A stretch of DNA of 64,000 nt, taken from contig NZ_CP030827.1 in NCBI RefSeq assembly GCF_003597675.1, forward strand, positions 2,170,001-2,234,000, written 5' to 3'. The translations under genes and the position numbers were made by a program. This stretch comes from Neorhizobium sp. NCHU2750 (GTDB lineage Bacteria; Pseudomonadota; Alphaproteobacteria; Rhizobiales; Rhizobiaceae). The stretch's first letter is position 1; the number at the start of each line of letters is the position of its first letter. Of this stretch, positions 8,826 through 17,228 are shown piece after piece. The notes below the pieces were generated by a model. That model saw only the letters and a program-made list of their open reading frames with translations. It ran no database searches and was not told the origin of the DNA.

Positions 8826-9452
8826 ATGAAGGCGCTGCTTTTGGTCGACATTCAGGTCGGTTTTTGCCCCGGCGGAAACCTCGCCGTTGCGGATGGCGAT
8901 TCGGTCGTTCCTGTCGCCAACAGCCTGATTCGTGATAGCGGATACGATGTCGTCGTCGCCTCGCAGGACTGGCACCCGGCCAATCACGGCAGCTTTGCCT
9001 CCCAGCACCCTGGCAAGAAACCCTTCGACATGGGCGAACTGTCGGGCCAGCCGCAGGTCATGTGGCCGGATCATTGCGTCCAGGGAACCTCCGACGCAGA
9101 GTTCCACCCCGACCTTGAGACCGACGGCATCGACTATGTGCAGCAGAAGGGCGAGAACCCGGCTGTGGACAGCTATTCGGCCTTTCGCGACAATGATCAG
9201 GCAGCCCTCACCGGACTGGCCGGCTATCTCAGGGCGCAGCAGATCACAGAACTCGATGTCTGTGGCCTGGCCACCGACTATTGCGTCAAGTTTTCGGCAC
9301 TCGATGCCCGCGACATGCTTCCGGACGTGAAGGTCCGTTTCATCTCTGATGCCAGCCGCGGCATCGATCCGAAAGGGGTGGCAGATGCAATCGCCGAGAT
9401 GCAGGCGCGCGGCATCGGTATCGTCACCAGCACGGAGATCCTCGCCGATTGA
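8826..9452 (+). CDS. pncA: Nicotinamidase / pyrazinamidase
   Basis: Converts nicotinamide to nicotinate in NAD salvage and also hydrolyses pyrazinamide. 208 residues, normal length. ATG at 8826 follows GGGAGGA at 4 bases; the frame extends to 8760 but without such a site. The catalytic triad is readable as Asp8 (LLVDIQVGF), Lys108 (VQQKGENP) and Cys153 (GLATDYCVKF). Metal ligands are Asp48, His50, His54 (SQDWHPANH) and His83 (WPDHCVQG). Cytoplasmic. Transcribed divergently from the adhesin across a 170-base AT-rich gap. The following azlC starts 160 bases on, so co-transcription is possible but not shown. Confidence 0.95.
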   Translation: MKALLLVDIQVGFCPGGNLAVADGDSVVPVANSLIRDSGYDVVVASQDWHPANHGSFASQHPGKKPFDMGELSGQPQVMWPDHCVQGTSDAEFHPDLETDGIDYVQQKGENPAVDSYSAFRDNDQAALTGLAGYLRAQQITELDVCGLATDYCVKFSALDARDMLPDVKVRFISDASRGIDPKGVADAIAEMQARGIGIVTSTEILAD

Positions 9453-9614
9453 GGCAGCCGGCGGACCGAATTGCGACGGTTCATCAAAATCGATGGTTGA
9501 ATAAGCGCAATTCGTTTGTCACGGGCGACCGCCATCCCTAAACGCTGGCAATCTCGGGTAGACCTTGGAAGAGGCGACAACCGGGCAGGACATCACCAGC
9601 GGCGGGAGCCGGCA

Positions 9615-10346
9615 ATGGGCAAGAGGGAAGAGATTGCCGACGGTTTGAAGAAGGGTCTCGTCGTAGTCCTTTCCTCTGCACCTTTCGGCATCCTGTTCGG
9701 CGCGATCGCCGTCGACAACGGTTTCAGCCTCGCCGAAGCTGCGCTAATGAGCGCGCTTGTCTATGGCGGCGCAAGTCAGTTGGTCGGCATAGAACTCTTC
9801 GGCCACCATGTCGCCGCCTGGATCATCGTTCTGTCGGTCTTGGCCGTCAACTTTCGCCACGTTCTCTATTCCGCGGCACTGGTAGGTGTTCTGGGCAGCT
9901 TTCCCGCGCTTCGTCGCTGGCTTGCCTTCTTTCTTCTCGTCGATCCGCAATTTGCCGAAGCGGTCAAACGTGAAGAGACAGGCACTGCCGTGACGCCTCG
10001 ATGGTATCTTGCCATGGGCGCCGTCGTGTGGCTCGGCTGGGTCGTCAACACCGTCATCGGCGCCTTTTTCGGCAGGCTGATCGGCGATCCGAAGGCACTC
10101 GGCATAGACGTCCTGCTGCCTATCTATTTCCTCGGTCTCGTGATGGGCTTCCGCTCGCGGCACAATTTCCTGCCGGTCATGCTGGCCGGCGCCATCGGTT
10201 CGGTCGTCGCCTACCATCTGGTCGGCTCGCCATGGCATATCAGCGCCGGCGCGCTACTCGGCATCCTCGTTGCCGCAATCCTGCCGCCACCGGCACGGCC
10301 CGAGGCAGAGCCCGACGTCCCGACGCTCGAGAAGGAGGTGATGTAG
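9615..10346 (+). CDS. azlC: Branched-chain amino acid exporter, large subunit (AzlC family)
   Basis: Inner-membrane protein of 243 residues with about 6-7 hydrophobic segments. It pairs with AzlD to export branched-chain amino acids or related compounds (LIV-E family). Family features are the N-terminal FGILFGAIAVDNGFSLAEA segment and YGGASQLVGIELF. ATG at 9615 is chosen because it follows GGCGGGAGCC and begins the conserved part; the upstream ATG at 9516 adds 33 polar residues unlike the family. The stop is separated from the azlD start by a single base, so the two are translationally linked. Confidence 0.9.
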   Translation: MGKREEIADGLKKGLVVVLSSAPFGILFGAIAVDNGFSLAEAALMSALVYGGASQLVGIELFGHHVAAWIIVLSVLAVNFRHVLYSAALVGVLGSFPALRRWLAFFLLVDPQFAEAVKREETGTAVTPRWYLAMGAVVWLGWVVNTVIGAFFGRLIGDPKALGIDVLLPIYFLGLVMGFRSRHNFLPVMLAGAIGSVVAYHLVGSPWHISAGALLGILVAAILPPPARPEAEPDVPTLEKEVM

Positions 10347-10347
10347 G

Positions 10348-10683
10348 ATGCAACCCGATCCGAGCCCTTTGGCAATCGACAGCCACACCCTGCTTCTGAT
10401 CATTGCAGCCGCCGTTGCCACCTACGCCACGCGGATCGGTGGCTACGTATTGATAGCCAGCATGAAACGCATACCGCCGCGGGTGGAATCGGCGCTAAAC
10501 GCCGTGCCGGCGGCTGTACTGACCACGCTGGTCGCACCACCCTTCTTCAATGGCGACTGGGATATCAAGATCGCCATGGCCGTGGCCTTTGTCGTCGCTC
10601 TGCGCTGGCCCGGACTGACAATCCTGGTGGCAGGCTGGGCCGCCGTGATGGCGGCCCGCTACGGTTTCGGCATCGGAGCCTGA
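10348..10683 (+). CDS. azlD: Branched-chain amino acid exporter, small subunit (AzlD family)
   Basis: Small membrane protein of 111 residues with four hydrophobic segments and the family's ATRIGGY start (after a first helix) plus ALNAVPAAVLTTLVAPP. AzlD-type proteins act with AzlC as a two-part exporter. It starts one base after the azlC stop, with GGAGGTG inside the azlC end acting as ribosome binding site. It ends against the convergent aminopeptidase P gene with no spacer. Confidence 0.9.
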   Translation: MQPDPSPLAIDSHTLLLIIAAAVATYATRIGGYVLIASMKRIPPRVESALNAVPAAVLTTLVAPPFFNGDWDIKIAMAVAFVVALRWPGLTILVAGWAAVMAARYGFGIGA

Positions 10684-12519
10684 TCAGACAGCGATCGGAG
10701 CCGTCGCGGCTTCGAGCCATGCCTGGATGGCAGCGTCGGTCAGAAGCGGCATGATCTTTTCACGCACCGCCGTATGATAGGCGTTCAGCCAGTCCAGTTC
10801 CTCGGCCGTCAGCAGCGAAGCCACGACGAGCCGGCGGTCGATCGGGCAGAAGGTCAGCGTCTCGAACGACCGCATCGGAATATCGCCGCCCTCGATCTCT
10901 TCCGCCTCGCGCACGAAAATGAGGTTCTCGATGCGGATGCCGAATGCATCCGGCCGATAGTAACCCGGCTCATTGGACAGGATCATGCCGGGAAGCAGTT
11001 CCTGCGTCGCAAGACGCGAGATCCGCTGCGGCCCTTCATGCACGGAGAGGTAGGAGCCGACGCCATGCCCGGTGCCATGGGCAAAATCGGCACCGGCCTT
11101 CCACAGCGCAATGCGCGCCAGCGGATCGAGATCGCAGCCACGCGTCCCCTTGGGAAACCGTGCCGTGCTGATGCCGATCATCCCCTTCAGCACCAGCGTG
11201 AAGAACCGCTTGCGATCCTCCGCAACCTCGCCGATCGCAACCGTCCGGGTAATGTCGGTCGTGCCGTTGATGTATTGAGCCCCTGAATCGATCAGGAACA
11301 GGTCGCCCGCCTCAAGCACCCGGTCGCTCTGACTTGTCACCCGGTAGTGAATAACCGCACCATGCGGGCCGGTTCCGGAAATCGTGTCGAAGGATACATC
11401 CCTGAGCGGGTTCTGCATGTTCTGGCCGACACGGGCACGCGCGGCCTCCAGCGCCTCGACCGTGCGGATCTCCGTCAGCGAGCCGGGTTCGGCCTGATCG
11501 AGCCAATAGAGGAATTCGACCATCGCCGCCCCGTCCTGCAGATGTGCATCGGCCGAACCGCGTAACTCGACGGCATTCTTGATGGCGCGTGGCAGGCGTG
11601 CGGGATCCGATCCCTCCACCACCTCACCACCGGCATCGCGGATCGCCTGCGTCAGGGCGAGCGCAGTCAGTTCGGGATCGGCAAGAATGCGTGCGCCGCC
11701 TGCCGCATGGACGCCGATGCGTTCGACCAGTTCCCCCGGCTCATACAGCGACGCAAGCGACTGCAGGTGGGCACGAGCCTCCGCACCGAGCTTGCGCCCG
11801 TCGATGAACAGCTCTGCCTTGCCATCCGCGCTGATCAGCGCCCGCGACAGCGGATGCGGCGTATGCGGCACGTCCGCACCGCGGATATTGAAGATCCACG
11901 CGACCGAAGACGGATCGGCGACCAGCACGGCTGCGATCTTCTTCGCCTGCAATTCGGCGGCAATGGCAGCGATCTTCTCTCCGGCCGGCTTTCCGGCATG
12001 CGCATCCTGCTGAACCGCTACAGCCCCAAGCGGCTCCGCCGGGCGATCCTTCCATGCGCTGTCGAGCGGGTTTTCTTCAAGCAGGACGAGGCTGCCGCCG
12101 ATCTCTGCAAGCGCCTTCTCAAGCCGCCGCACCTCGGCACCGCCATGCAGCCACGGATCGATGCCGAGCCGAAACCCCGATACGGCGTGCTTGCCGAGCC
12201 ACACATGCGGCGGCTCGCCGACCAGGTCACCGCCGGAAAACACGCTGCGATCCACCTGTTCGGCAAGCTGCGTCACGTAACGGCCATCGACAAAGACGAC
12301 GGCTTCCTTCTGCGTCACCAGCACGATCCCCGCCGAACCGGTAAAGCCGGTCAGCCATGCCAGGCGCTCGGCCGATTCAGGAACGTATTCTCCCTGATAT
12401 TCATCGGCACGAGGCACCAGGAAGCCGTCAATGCCGAGTTCGGCAAATCGACTGCGCAGCGCGGCCACCCGCTCGCGCCCGAATTGCGGGGAGGATTTAT
12501 TGTCGAAGGACTGAAACAT
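10684..12519 (-). CDS. Xaa-Pro aminopeptidase (aminopeptidase P, M24B)
   Basis: Cytoplasmic metallopeptidase that removes an N-terminal residue preceding proline. 611 residues with three domains: two creatinase-like N-terminal domains (about 1-310) and a C-terminal pita-bread catalytic domain, the long eukaryote-like APP1 architecture common in rhizobia rather than the shorter E. coli PepP. Metal ligands are visible in DSGAQYINGTTDITRT (two Asp), GTGHGVGSYLSVHEGP (His) and LSNEPGYY / IRIENLIFV (two Glu). The codon at 12528 is TTG; ATG at 12519 is a better start. Convergent with azlD. Confidence 0.92.
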   Translation of the reverse strand: MFQSFDNKSSPQFGRERVAALRSRFAELGIDGFLVPRADEYQGEYVPESAERLAWLTGFTGSAGIVLVTQKEAVVFVDGRYVTQLAEQVDRSVFSGGDLVGEPPHVWLGKHAVSGFRLGIDPWLHGGAEVRRLEKALAEIGGSLVLLEENPLDSAWKDRPAEPLGAVAVQQDAHAGKPAGEKIAAIAAELQAKKIAAVLVADPSSVAWIFNIRGADVPHTPHPLSRALISADGKAELFIDGRKLGAEARAHLQSLASLYEPGELVERIGVHAAGGARILADPELTALALTQAIRDAGGEVVEGSDPARLPRAIKNAVELRGSADAHLQDGAAMVEFLYWLDQAEPGSLTEIRTVEALEAARARVGQNMQNPLRDVSFDTISGTGPHGAVIHYRVTSQSDRVLEAGDLFLIDSGAQYINGTTDITRTVAIGEVAEDRKRFFTLVLKGMIGISTARFPKGTRGCDLDPLARIALWKAGADFAHGTGHGVGSYLSVHEGPQRISRLATQELLPGMILSNEPGYYRPDAFGIRIENLIFVREAEEIEGGDIPMRSFETLTFCPIDRRLVVASLLTAEELDWLNAYHTAVREKIMPLLTDAAIQAWLEAATAPIAV

Positions 12520-12752
12520 GGAAGGCAATCCGCTGATCTGATTCCGCTGGACGGCGATGTTAGGCGATCAGATGGGCGCGCCGCAAATTATCCTTTGACA
12601 TGCTCGCCATGCAGAAAAATCAGGCACGGACACAAATACCCATGCACATAGCGCATATCACCAATGAGGGAAGCCTACTCACTGGGCATTTCAGGAACAT
12701 CTATATTTCAAACATAGAGAGCGCCGGAGCGCTCACCACTAGGGCAAAGACG

Positions 12753-12926
12753 ATGGCAAATTCCGTATTCCGCAATGCAATGAACCGCTTGATCGCGGCA
12801 CGCGAAAAGCAGGTCCAGCGCTATGTCAACGGCGCACTGCTGAGCCTCGATGAAAAGACGCTTGAGGGCCTTGGCACCAGCCGCGAAGAGCTTCGCCGCA
12901 AGGGCGCAGCAACCTACGTTTTCTGA
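12753..12926 (+). CDS. Small basic protein, DUF1127-like (57 aa)
   Basis: ATG at 12753 gives a 57-residue basic protein with the pattern Y-x6-LLSLDEKTLEGLGTSREEL. This resembles the DUF1127 signature (aromatic residue, L-x-x-L-x-D-x-x-L-x-x-[IL]-G-x-x-R-x-x-[IL]). The open frame extends to 12600, but residues before 12753 look unrelated. Small DUF1127 proteins in other alphaproteobacteria bind RNA or partner proteins in stress and phosphate control; a role here is inference. Immediately downstream are a hairpin with CTCCTCCC in its loop and a strong terminator, so gene and hairpin probably share a transcript. Family membership is by eye only. Confidence 0.65.
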   Translation: MANSVFRNAMNRLIAAREKQVQRYVNGALLSLDEKTLEGLGTSREELRRKGAATYVF

Positions 12927-12972
12927 TGCAGTGAACGGCCGCGTGCGAAATCGCGACCGCCCTCCATCATTT

Positions 12973-13007
12973 CCCGCTTGAGCACACTCCTCCCACGTGC
13001 TCGCGGG
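12973..13007 (+). ncRNA. Hairpin with anti-Shine-Dalgarno-like CTCCTCCC loop (candidate sRNA or 3'UTR-derived RNA)
   Basis: CCCGC (12973-12977) pairs with GCGGG (13003-13007), and GAGCAC (12980-12985) pairs with GTGCTC (12997-13002), with two unpaired T. The 11-base loop contains CTCCTCCC at 12987-12994. It lies 46 bases after a small DUF1127-like gene and 23 bases before a Rho-independent terminator. The arrangement resembles CcsR/'cuckoo'-type RNAs, which present CCUCCUCCC in hairpin loops and are co-transcribed with DUF1127 genes in Rhodobacter. Processing and function are inferred. Confidence 0.55.
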
Positions 13008-13030
13008 CTGGCCGGGTCTGAAACCTGGTT

Positions 13031-13059
13031 GAGGCGGCGCCAAAAGCGCCGCCTTTTTC
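13031..13059 (+). terminator. Strong terminator after the DUF1127-like gene and hairpin
   Basis: GGCGGCGC / GCGCCGCC, 8-bp GC stem with loop CAAAA, followed by TTTTTCTTG on the plus strand. Confidence 0.92.
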
Positions 13060-13118
13060 TTGTTCTGACAGACCGGAAGCGCTTCCGCCATGCGTCGAAC
13101 GCAAGCCTGCGACGAGGT

Positions 13119-13997
13119 TCACCGATTGGTGAAATGCATCGTCACCCAGCCATTGCGCCAGATCGTCGAGAGATGGCGCATGCCTGCCCCCTTGTAGGCG
13201 GCAATCACCTTCCAGCGCTGTTCGGCCAGAATGCCGGAAAGGATGACGGAACCGCCGGGTGAAAGATGCTGGCCGAGCTCCGGCGCCATCTTCATCAGCG
13301 GCTTGGCAAGGATGTTGGCGATGATGAGGTCGAATGGCCCGTCTTCGCGAAAAGCCGGCGAGTGAAAGCCGGTCGCGGTCTCGACACGGATGCCGCTTGC
13401 AATGCCATTGCGCCGTACATTGTCACGCGCCACCCGCACGGCGACGGGATCTATATCGGTCGCCAGAACCGGGATCTTGCGCACCTTGCGCACCGCAATC
13501 GCCAGAACGCCGCTGCCGGTACCGAGATCGAGCGCGTTGCGCACCGTGCGTGCGCGCAGCACCTTGTCGATCACCTCAAGGCATCCCGCCGTCGTGCCGT
13601 GATGGCCGGTCCCGAAAGCCTGTCCGGCATCGATCTCGATCGCCACATCGTTTTCGCGGATCTTGTCCCGGTCATGCGAGCCATGCACGATGAAACGCCC
13701 TGCCCGCACCGGTTTCAGGCCCTCAAGCGACTTGGCAATCCAGTCGAGCTCGGGGATGACCTCGCGCTCGATCGCAAGCGACGGGAAGGCGATAGCCAGA
13801 ACTGCGGAAACGCGCTCGCGCACCATCTCCTCTTCATCGGCCATCATGTAGACGGAGGCCTCCCAGATGTCGCGCTTTTCGTCCACCTCGGTGGTCGCGA
13901 TGGCGAAGTCCTCCTCGCCGAACACCTCCGACAGGAGATCGAGCACCTCCGTCGCCGTCTGCTCATTGACTGTCACGTAAAGGCGGATCTCGCTCAC
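13119..13997 (-). CDS. prmA: Ribosomal protein L11 methyltransferase
   Basis: S-adenosylmethionine-dependent enzyme that methylates ribosomal protein L11. 292 residues, family length. The first third is the substrate-recognition domain. The Rossmann domain follows with AFGTGHHGTT, the SAM motif LDLGTGSGVLAIAV and the catalytic-site signature IIANILAKPL. ATG at 13997 starts MSEIRLYVTVNE. Single gene, divergent from nothing immediate: the Sco1 gene lies upstream on the same strand about 80 bases away, so a shared transcript is possible. Confidence 0.95.
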   Translation of the reverse strand: MSEIRLYVTVNEQTATEVLDLLSEVFGEEDFAIATTEVDEKRDIWEASVYMMADEEEMVRERVSAVLAIAFPSLAIEREVIPELDWIAKSLEGLKPVRAGRFIVHGSHDRDKIRENDVAIEIDAGQAFGTGHHGTTAGCLEVIDKVLRARTVRNALDLGTGSGVLAIAVRKVRKIPVLATDIDPVAVRVARDNVRRNGIASGIRVETATGFHSPAFREDGPFDLIIANILAKPLMKMAPELGQHLSPGGSVILSGILAEQRWKVIAAYKGAGMRHLSTIWRNGWVTMHFTNR

Positions 13998-14076
13998 GGT
14001 CTTCTCTCTTTGCTGATGATTGCGCGGAGCATTGCCACAGAAGCCTGCCTGCGTTCAACCGCTAAGCTTGCAGGGA

Positions 14077-14676
14077 TCAGCCCTTGATCAGGTTGGCGAG
14101 CTTCTTTTCCGCGGTCTCGGCATCTTCGCCATAAGAGATCGTGCCGGCAAAGCGGCCACCGTGATCAAGAAGGAAGACCGAGGCCGTGTGATCCATCGTA
14201 TAATCGCCATTCGGATCGGCCGCATCCACCGGCACCTTCTTGGCATAGACCTTGAAGCCCTTGACCATCGCCATCACATCGGCCGGCGGACCGGATATAC
14301 CCTTGATGCGATCGCTGACATTGGAAACATACTGACCGAGTATTTCCGGCGTATCGCGCTCGGGATCGACGGTGACGACATAGCCGTTCAGCTTGGTGCC
14401 GTCCGGATCGACCTTGTGCAGCCAGCCATTAAGCTCGAAAAGCGTCGTCGGGCACACTTCGGGGCAATTGGTGAAACCGAAGAAGAGCGCCGTGGGCTTG
14501 TCGCGAAATGCCTGCTCGGTGATCGGCTTGCCATCCTGGGCAACAAGCTTGAACGGCACGCCGAAAGGTCCGTCTGCAAGATCCTGCCTCTGGCGGGTCA
14601 CTTCAAGCGTGAGCCAGACCAGCACGCCGACAAGCGCGAAGGCAGCAATCCACAGCACAATCCGGAGGCTTTTCAT
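14077..14676 (-). CDS. Sco1/SenC-family copper chaperone-like protein
   Basis: Membrane-tethered thioredoxin-fold protein of 199 residues. One N-terminal membrane helix (about 5-24) places the domain in the periplasm. The copper site is readable: NCPEVCP (Cys71, Cys75) and a later His in TMDHTASVFLLD. Sco proteins help insert or reduce copper at the CuA site of cytochrome c oxidase; oxidase genes are not in this window. ATG at 14676 begins MKSLRIVLW; the longer open frame to 14865 adds unrelated residues. Confidence 0.92.
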   Translation of the reverse strand: MKSLRIVLWIAAFALVGVLVWLTLEVTRQRQDLADGPFGVPFKLVAQDGKPITEQAFRDKPTALFFGFTNCPEVCPTTLFELNGWLHKVDPDGTKLNGYVVTVDPERDTPEILGQYVSNVSDRIKGISGPPADVMAMVKGFKVYAKKVPVDAADPNGDYTMDHTASVFLLDHGGRFAGTISYGEDAETAEKKLANLIKG

Positions 14677-14998
14677 TGAGGTCTCGCATCGGTCGATAGG
14701 AACGGCATGGATAGCGCCGATACCGTGTCGGCGCAATTCACCATCCGCGGAGAAGGCCGTCGAGAGGGCAGCGGCCCGAATATAAAGTGCGGCGCTCACC
14801 GCCCCGACACGGGAAGCCTTCCCTCTCAAGCCTGGCACGACACCGCAGCTATCGAAAAGTCCCACAAAACAATGCCCTCACCCGCTTTGTTGATTTGTGA
14901 TTCACCTGTTTTTCACTTCTGCGCGGCAAACATCATTGTGACAAAGATTCTTGAAGCCCCTGTTTCTGGGCCTCTCAGCCAAACGGAAGAGTTCTGAT
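14677..14998. other. Divergent promoter region between sco and cheW
   Basis: About 320 bases with no supported gene. It must contain the promoters of the minus-strand sco gene and the plus-strand cheW gene. The part nearest cheW is AT-richer (TTGTTGATTTGTGATTCACC) and is the likely promoter zone, but no box is clear enough to mark. Confidence 0.5.
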
Positions 14999-15466
14999 AT
15001 GAGCAATGCGATAAAGCAGTCGGGCGCCTATCTCGAGATCGTCTCGTTCCACCTGGGCGACCAGGAATTCTGCATCGACATCATGGCGATCCGCGAAATC
15101 CGCGGCTGGGCTCCGGTGACGCCGATGCCCCACACCCCGCCCTATGTTCTCGGCCTCATCAACCTGCGCGGCGCGGTGATCCCGGTCATCGACATGGCCT
15201 GCCGCCTCGGCATGAAGATGACGGAGCCCTCCGAGCGTTCCGCCATCATCGTCACAGACATTCGTGGCAAGCTGGTCGGCCTTCTGGTGGAGCAGGTTTC
15301 TGACATGATGACCATCAAGAGCGAAGACCTGCAGCCGGCACCGGAAATCATTCCGGAAGCGCAGCGCGATTTCTGCCGAGGCATCGTCGCGCTGGAAAAG
15401 ACAATGGTCTGCTTCCTCAACCTCGACACCGTCATCGCCGACGAACTTTCGCGCGAAGCCGCCTAA
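14999..15466 (+). CDS. cheW: Chemotaxis coupling protein CheW
   Basis: 155-residue single-domain CheW that links chemoreceptors to the CheA kinase in polar arrays. Family features are EFCIDIMAIREIRGW, PYVLGLINLRGAVIPVIDM and IRGKLVGLLVEQVSDM. ATG at 14999 has ACGGAAGAG about 6 bases upstream; the earlier start at 14951 lacks one. It is a solitary gene away from any che operon, as is often seen for an extra CheW copy in rhizobia. It is followed by an 11-bp hairpin. Confidence 0.95.
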   Translation: MSNAIKQSGAYLEIVSFHLGDQEFCIDIMAIREIRGWAPVTPMPHTPPYVLGLINLRGAVIPVIDMACRLGMKMTEPSERSAIIVTDIRGKLVGLLVEQVSDMMTIKSEDLQPAPEIIPEAQRDFCRGIVALEKTMVCFLNLDTVIADELSREAA

Positions 15467-15480
15467 TAAAAAACGGCCAA

Positions 15481-15515
15481 AATCTTCCGCCGCAACTTCT
15501 AGGTGGCGGAAGATT
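15481..15515 (+). terminator. Hairpin after cheW
   Basis: AATCTTCCGCC (15481-15491) and GGCGGAAGATT (15505-15515) form a perfect 11-bp stem with a 13-base loop, 14 bases after the cheW stop. The following AAATACC is not a T-run, so termination is plausible but not certain; the run of A before it could act on the other strand. Confidence 0.5.
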
Positions 15516-15647
15516 AAATACCTGTAATTGTTAAAATTATTTAACACAACCAAGCCGGAACCGGTAGCCGGCATCCGAGTTTTCCCGTCGCAAACGCCCA
15601 ACCGAACCTGAACTCGTCGGCTGGCTTTCGAAGATAGGAGAACTGAG

Positions 15648-15965
15648 ATGAAAAAGGCTTTTGCATTCGCATTCATCGCCACCACCGTTCTTGCCGGCGG
15701 CGCTTATGCCCGCGACTTGCCCAAGACAAGCGCGAAGACGGATTTCAGCATCGTCTACACCGATCCGACCGACTACAGCGAAAACAAGCTGACTGTCCCG
15801 GTCGAATATGCCGATCCGACGCCTGAAATGGTCCAGAAGGCGCAGGCCGAACTTCATCAGCAGCCGGTCCTGCAGAAGGAACTGCGCGCTGACGACGTCG
15901 AGCTCGGCAACGTTGTCGGGATCGATAAGGCCGGAGATGGCAGCGAGATCGTCTACGTCCGCTGA
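15648..15965 (+). CDS. Small secreted protein of unknown function (105 aa)
   Basis: Not recognised. ATG at 15648 follows AGGAGAACTGAG. Residues 1-22 form a signal peptide (MKKAFAFAFIATTV..., cleavage near AYA-RD), so the mature protein is a periplasmic or secreted polypeptide of about 83 residues, acidic and rich in Asp, Glu and Pro. There are no cysteines and no repeats. It lies alone between cheW and the convergent creA with its own ribosome binding site and a hairpin behind it, which supports it being a real gene. Confidence 0.75.
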   Translation: MKKAFAFAFIATTVLAGGAYARDLPKTSAKTDFSIVYTDPTDYSENKLTVPVEYADPTPEMVQKAQAELHQQPVLQKELRADDVELGNVVGIDKAGDGSEIVYVR

Positions 15966-15984
15966 ACGACAGCCCGCATCATCA

Positions 15985-16012
15985 GGCCGAGCGGCATTCC
16001 GCCCGGCCCTTT
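15985..16012 (+). terminator. Terminator candidate between small secreted protein gene and creA
   Basis: GGCCG-A-GCGG pairs with CCGC-C-CGGCC (one A/C mismatch) around loop CATT and is followed by CTTTCC. It sits between convergent genes. Confidence 0.5.
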
Positions 16013-16032
16013 CCGGTTTCAAGCGGCCCGCA

Positions 16033-16539
16033 TCACGGCGCCGGCTTGCCCTTGGTCCAGGTCACCTGCTGGTTATAAAGCGGCACCGTCGAAATCGCCA
16101 TCTTCGCCGATCCGTCCACCACCTGGCGGGAATGGGCGAGATAGATCAGCGTGTCGTTGGTCTTGTCGTAGATGCGCTTGACCAGAAGGTCCTTCCAGAT
16201 CAGCGAACGCCCCTGACGAAACACCTCTTCGCCGCCCTTGCCGAGATCGATATCGCCGATCTCGATCGGCCCGGTCTGGCGGCAGGCGATGGAATTGTTC
16301 GAGGGGTCTTCGAACCATTTTCCGTTCTTCAACCGGTCGATCATGCTGCGATCGAAATAGGTGACATGGCAGGTTACGCCCTTCACCTGCGGGTCCGGCA
16401 CCGCCTCAACGATGATGTCGTTGCCGATCCAGTCGACCCCGACCTCACCGACGACCTCGGCCTTCGACGGGATTGATGCAGTGCCGGCAAGCACAACGGC
16501 AGAGACAAGCGGGATAAGGCAGCGGCGCAAGCTGTTCAT
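16033..16539 (-). CDS. creA: CreA family protein
   Basis: Exported protein of the CreA family, 168 residues, whose biochemical role is unknown even in E. coli. Residues 1-27 are a signal peptide ending near SKA-EV. The family core is obvious: GVTCHVTYFDRS, NNSIACRQTGPI and RSLIWKDLLVKRIYD, with two cysteines likely forming a disulfide. ATG at 16539 has GGAGA 10 bases upstream; the codon at 16560 is TTG and is less likely. It ends convergently with the small secreted protein gene. Confidence 0.9.
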   Translation of the reverse strand: MNSLRRCLIPLVSAVVLAGTASIPSKAEVVGEVGVDWIGNDIIVEAVPDPQVKGVTCHVTYFDRSMIDRLKNGKWFEDPSNNSIACRQTGPIEIGDIDLGKGGEEVFRQGRSLIWKDLLVKRIYDKTNDTLIYLAHSRQVVDGSAKMAISTVPLYNQQVTWTKGKPAP

Positions 16540-16637
16540 GGGAAAAAAATCTCCGTTCAACGATCCGTGACCAGAAATAAGACCCGCAGGGCGGCTTGCA
16601 AGCCGGCAATCAGGCCGGACCGCAAAACTTTGCCTGC

Positions 16638-17228
16638 CTACTGCCTGCGCAGCGTGCAGGCATCGTAACCGCCGGCAAACAGGCGCCCGATGCGCATGCC
16701 GATCGCCTGCGGCACTTCGCTGACATGATCGACGCGAAGCTCTCTGGCGATGGCGATCGAGGCTTCAGCACACACGGCCGCATCCTCGGCGGCATTGTGA
16801 TGGAGAAAGCTGAGGCCGAGATGCTGCGCCAGAACGTTCAGCTTGTGCGAGACGAGATGCGGCCAGACTTTCTGCGCCATCTTCACGCTGCACATATAGG
16901 TGAGCTCCGGATAGCATTGCCGGTATTGATCGAGACAGGCACGCCAGACGGAAAAGTCGAAGGCGGCGTTATGCGCGATCATCGTCGCACCGGCAAAGTC
17001 ATCGGCAAACTCGTCCATCACTTCGGGAAATTCGCCTGCATCCTCGACATGTTCCGGCCTGATGCCGTGAATGCCGATATTGAAGGGGGAAAACCGCATG
17101 TCCCTCGGCCGGATCAGCCGCTCCTCCACCCGCACCACCTGCCCGTCCTCGATCCAGGCGAGCCCGACCGAACAGGCACTGCCGCGTTGCTCGTTGGCGG
17201 TTTCGAAATCGATGGCAATAGTCTTCAA
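16638..17228 (-). CDS. DnaQ-like 3'-5' exonuclease (DEDDh)
   Basis: Exonuclease of the DNA polymerase III epsilon superfamily, probably acting in DNA repair or RNA trimming. Active-site residues are seen in order: AIDFETAN (Asp, Glu), MIAHNAAFDFSVW (Asp) and FLHHNAAEDAAVCAE (His, Asp), which makes a DEDDh enzyme. The start is uncertain. The domain begins with TTG-AAG-ACT at 17228 (LKTIAIDFE), where relatives start with Met, so a TTG start is proposed giving about 196 residues. The frame is open to 17381, with ATGs at 17342 and 17381, but that extension looks unrelated to the family. Confidence 0.85.
   Translation of the reverse strand: MKTIAIDFETANEQRGSACSVGLAWIEDGQVVRVEERLIRPRDMRFSPFNIGIHGIRPEHVEDAGEFPEVMDEFADDFAGATMIAHNAAFDFSVWRACLDQYRQCYPELTYMCSVKMAQKVWPHLVSHKLNVLAQHLGLSFLHHNAAEDAAVCAEASIAIARELRVDHVSEVPQAIGMRIGRLFAGGYDACTLRRQ

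Noticed and set aside
13119..13997. CCTCCTC-type strings inside prmA and other coding genes
   Set aside because: They lie in codons of structured proteins and are not in hairpin loops, unlike those at 12987 and 35199-35287.
15531..15544. TTAA-N6-TTAA, similar to a CtrA box
   Set aside because: Spacing is 6, not 7, and the region is simply AT-rich downstream of cheW.
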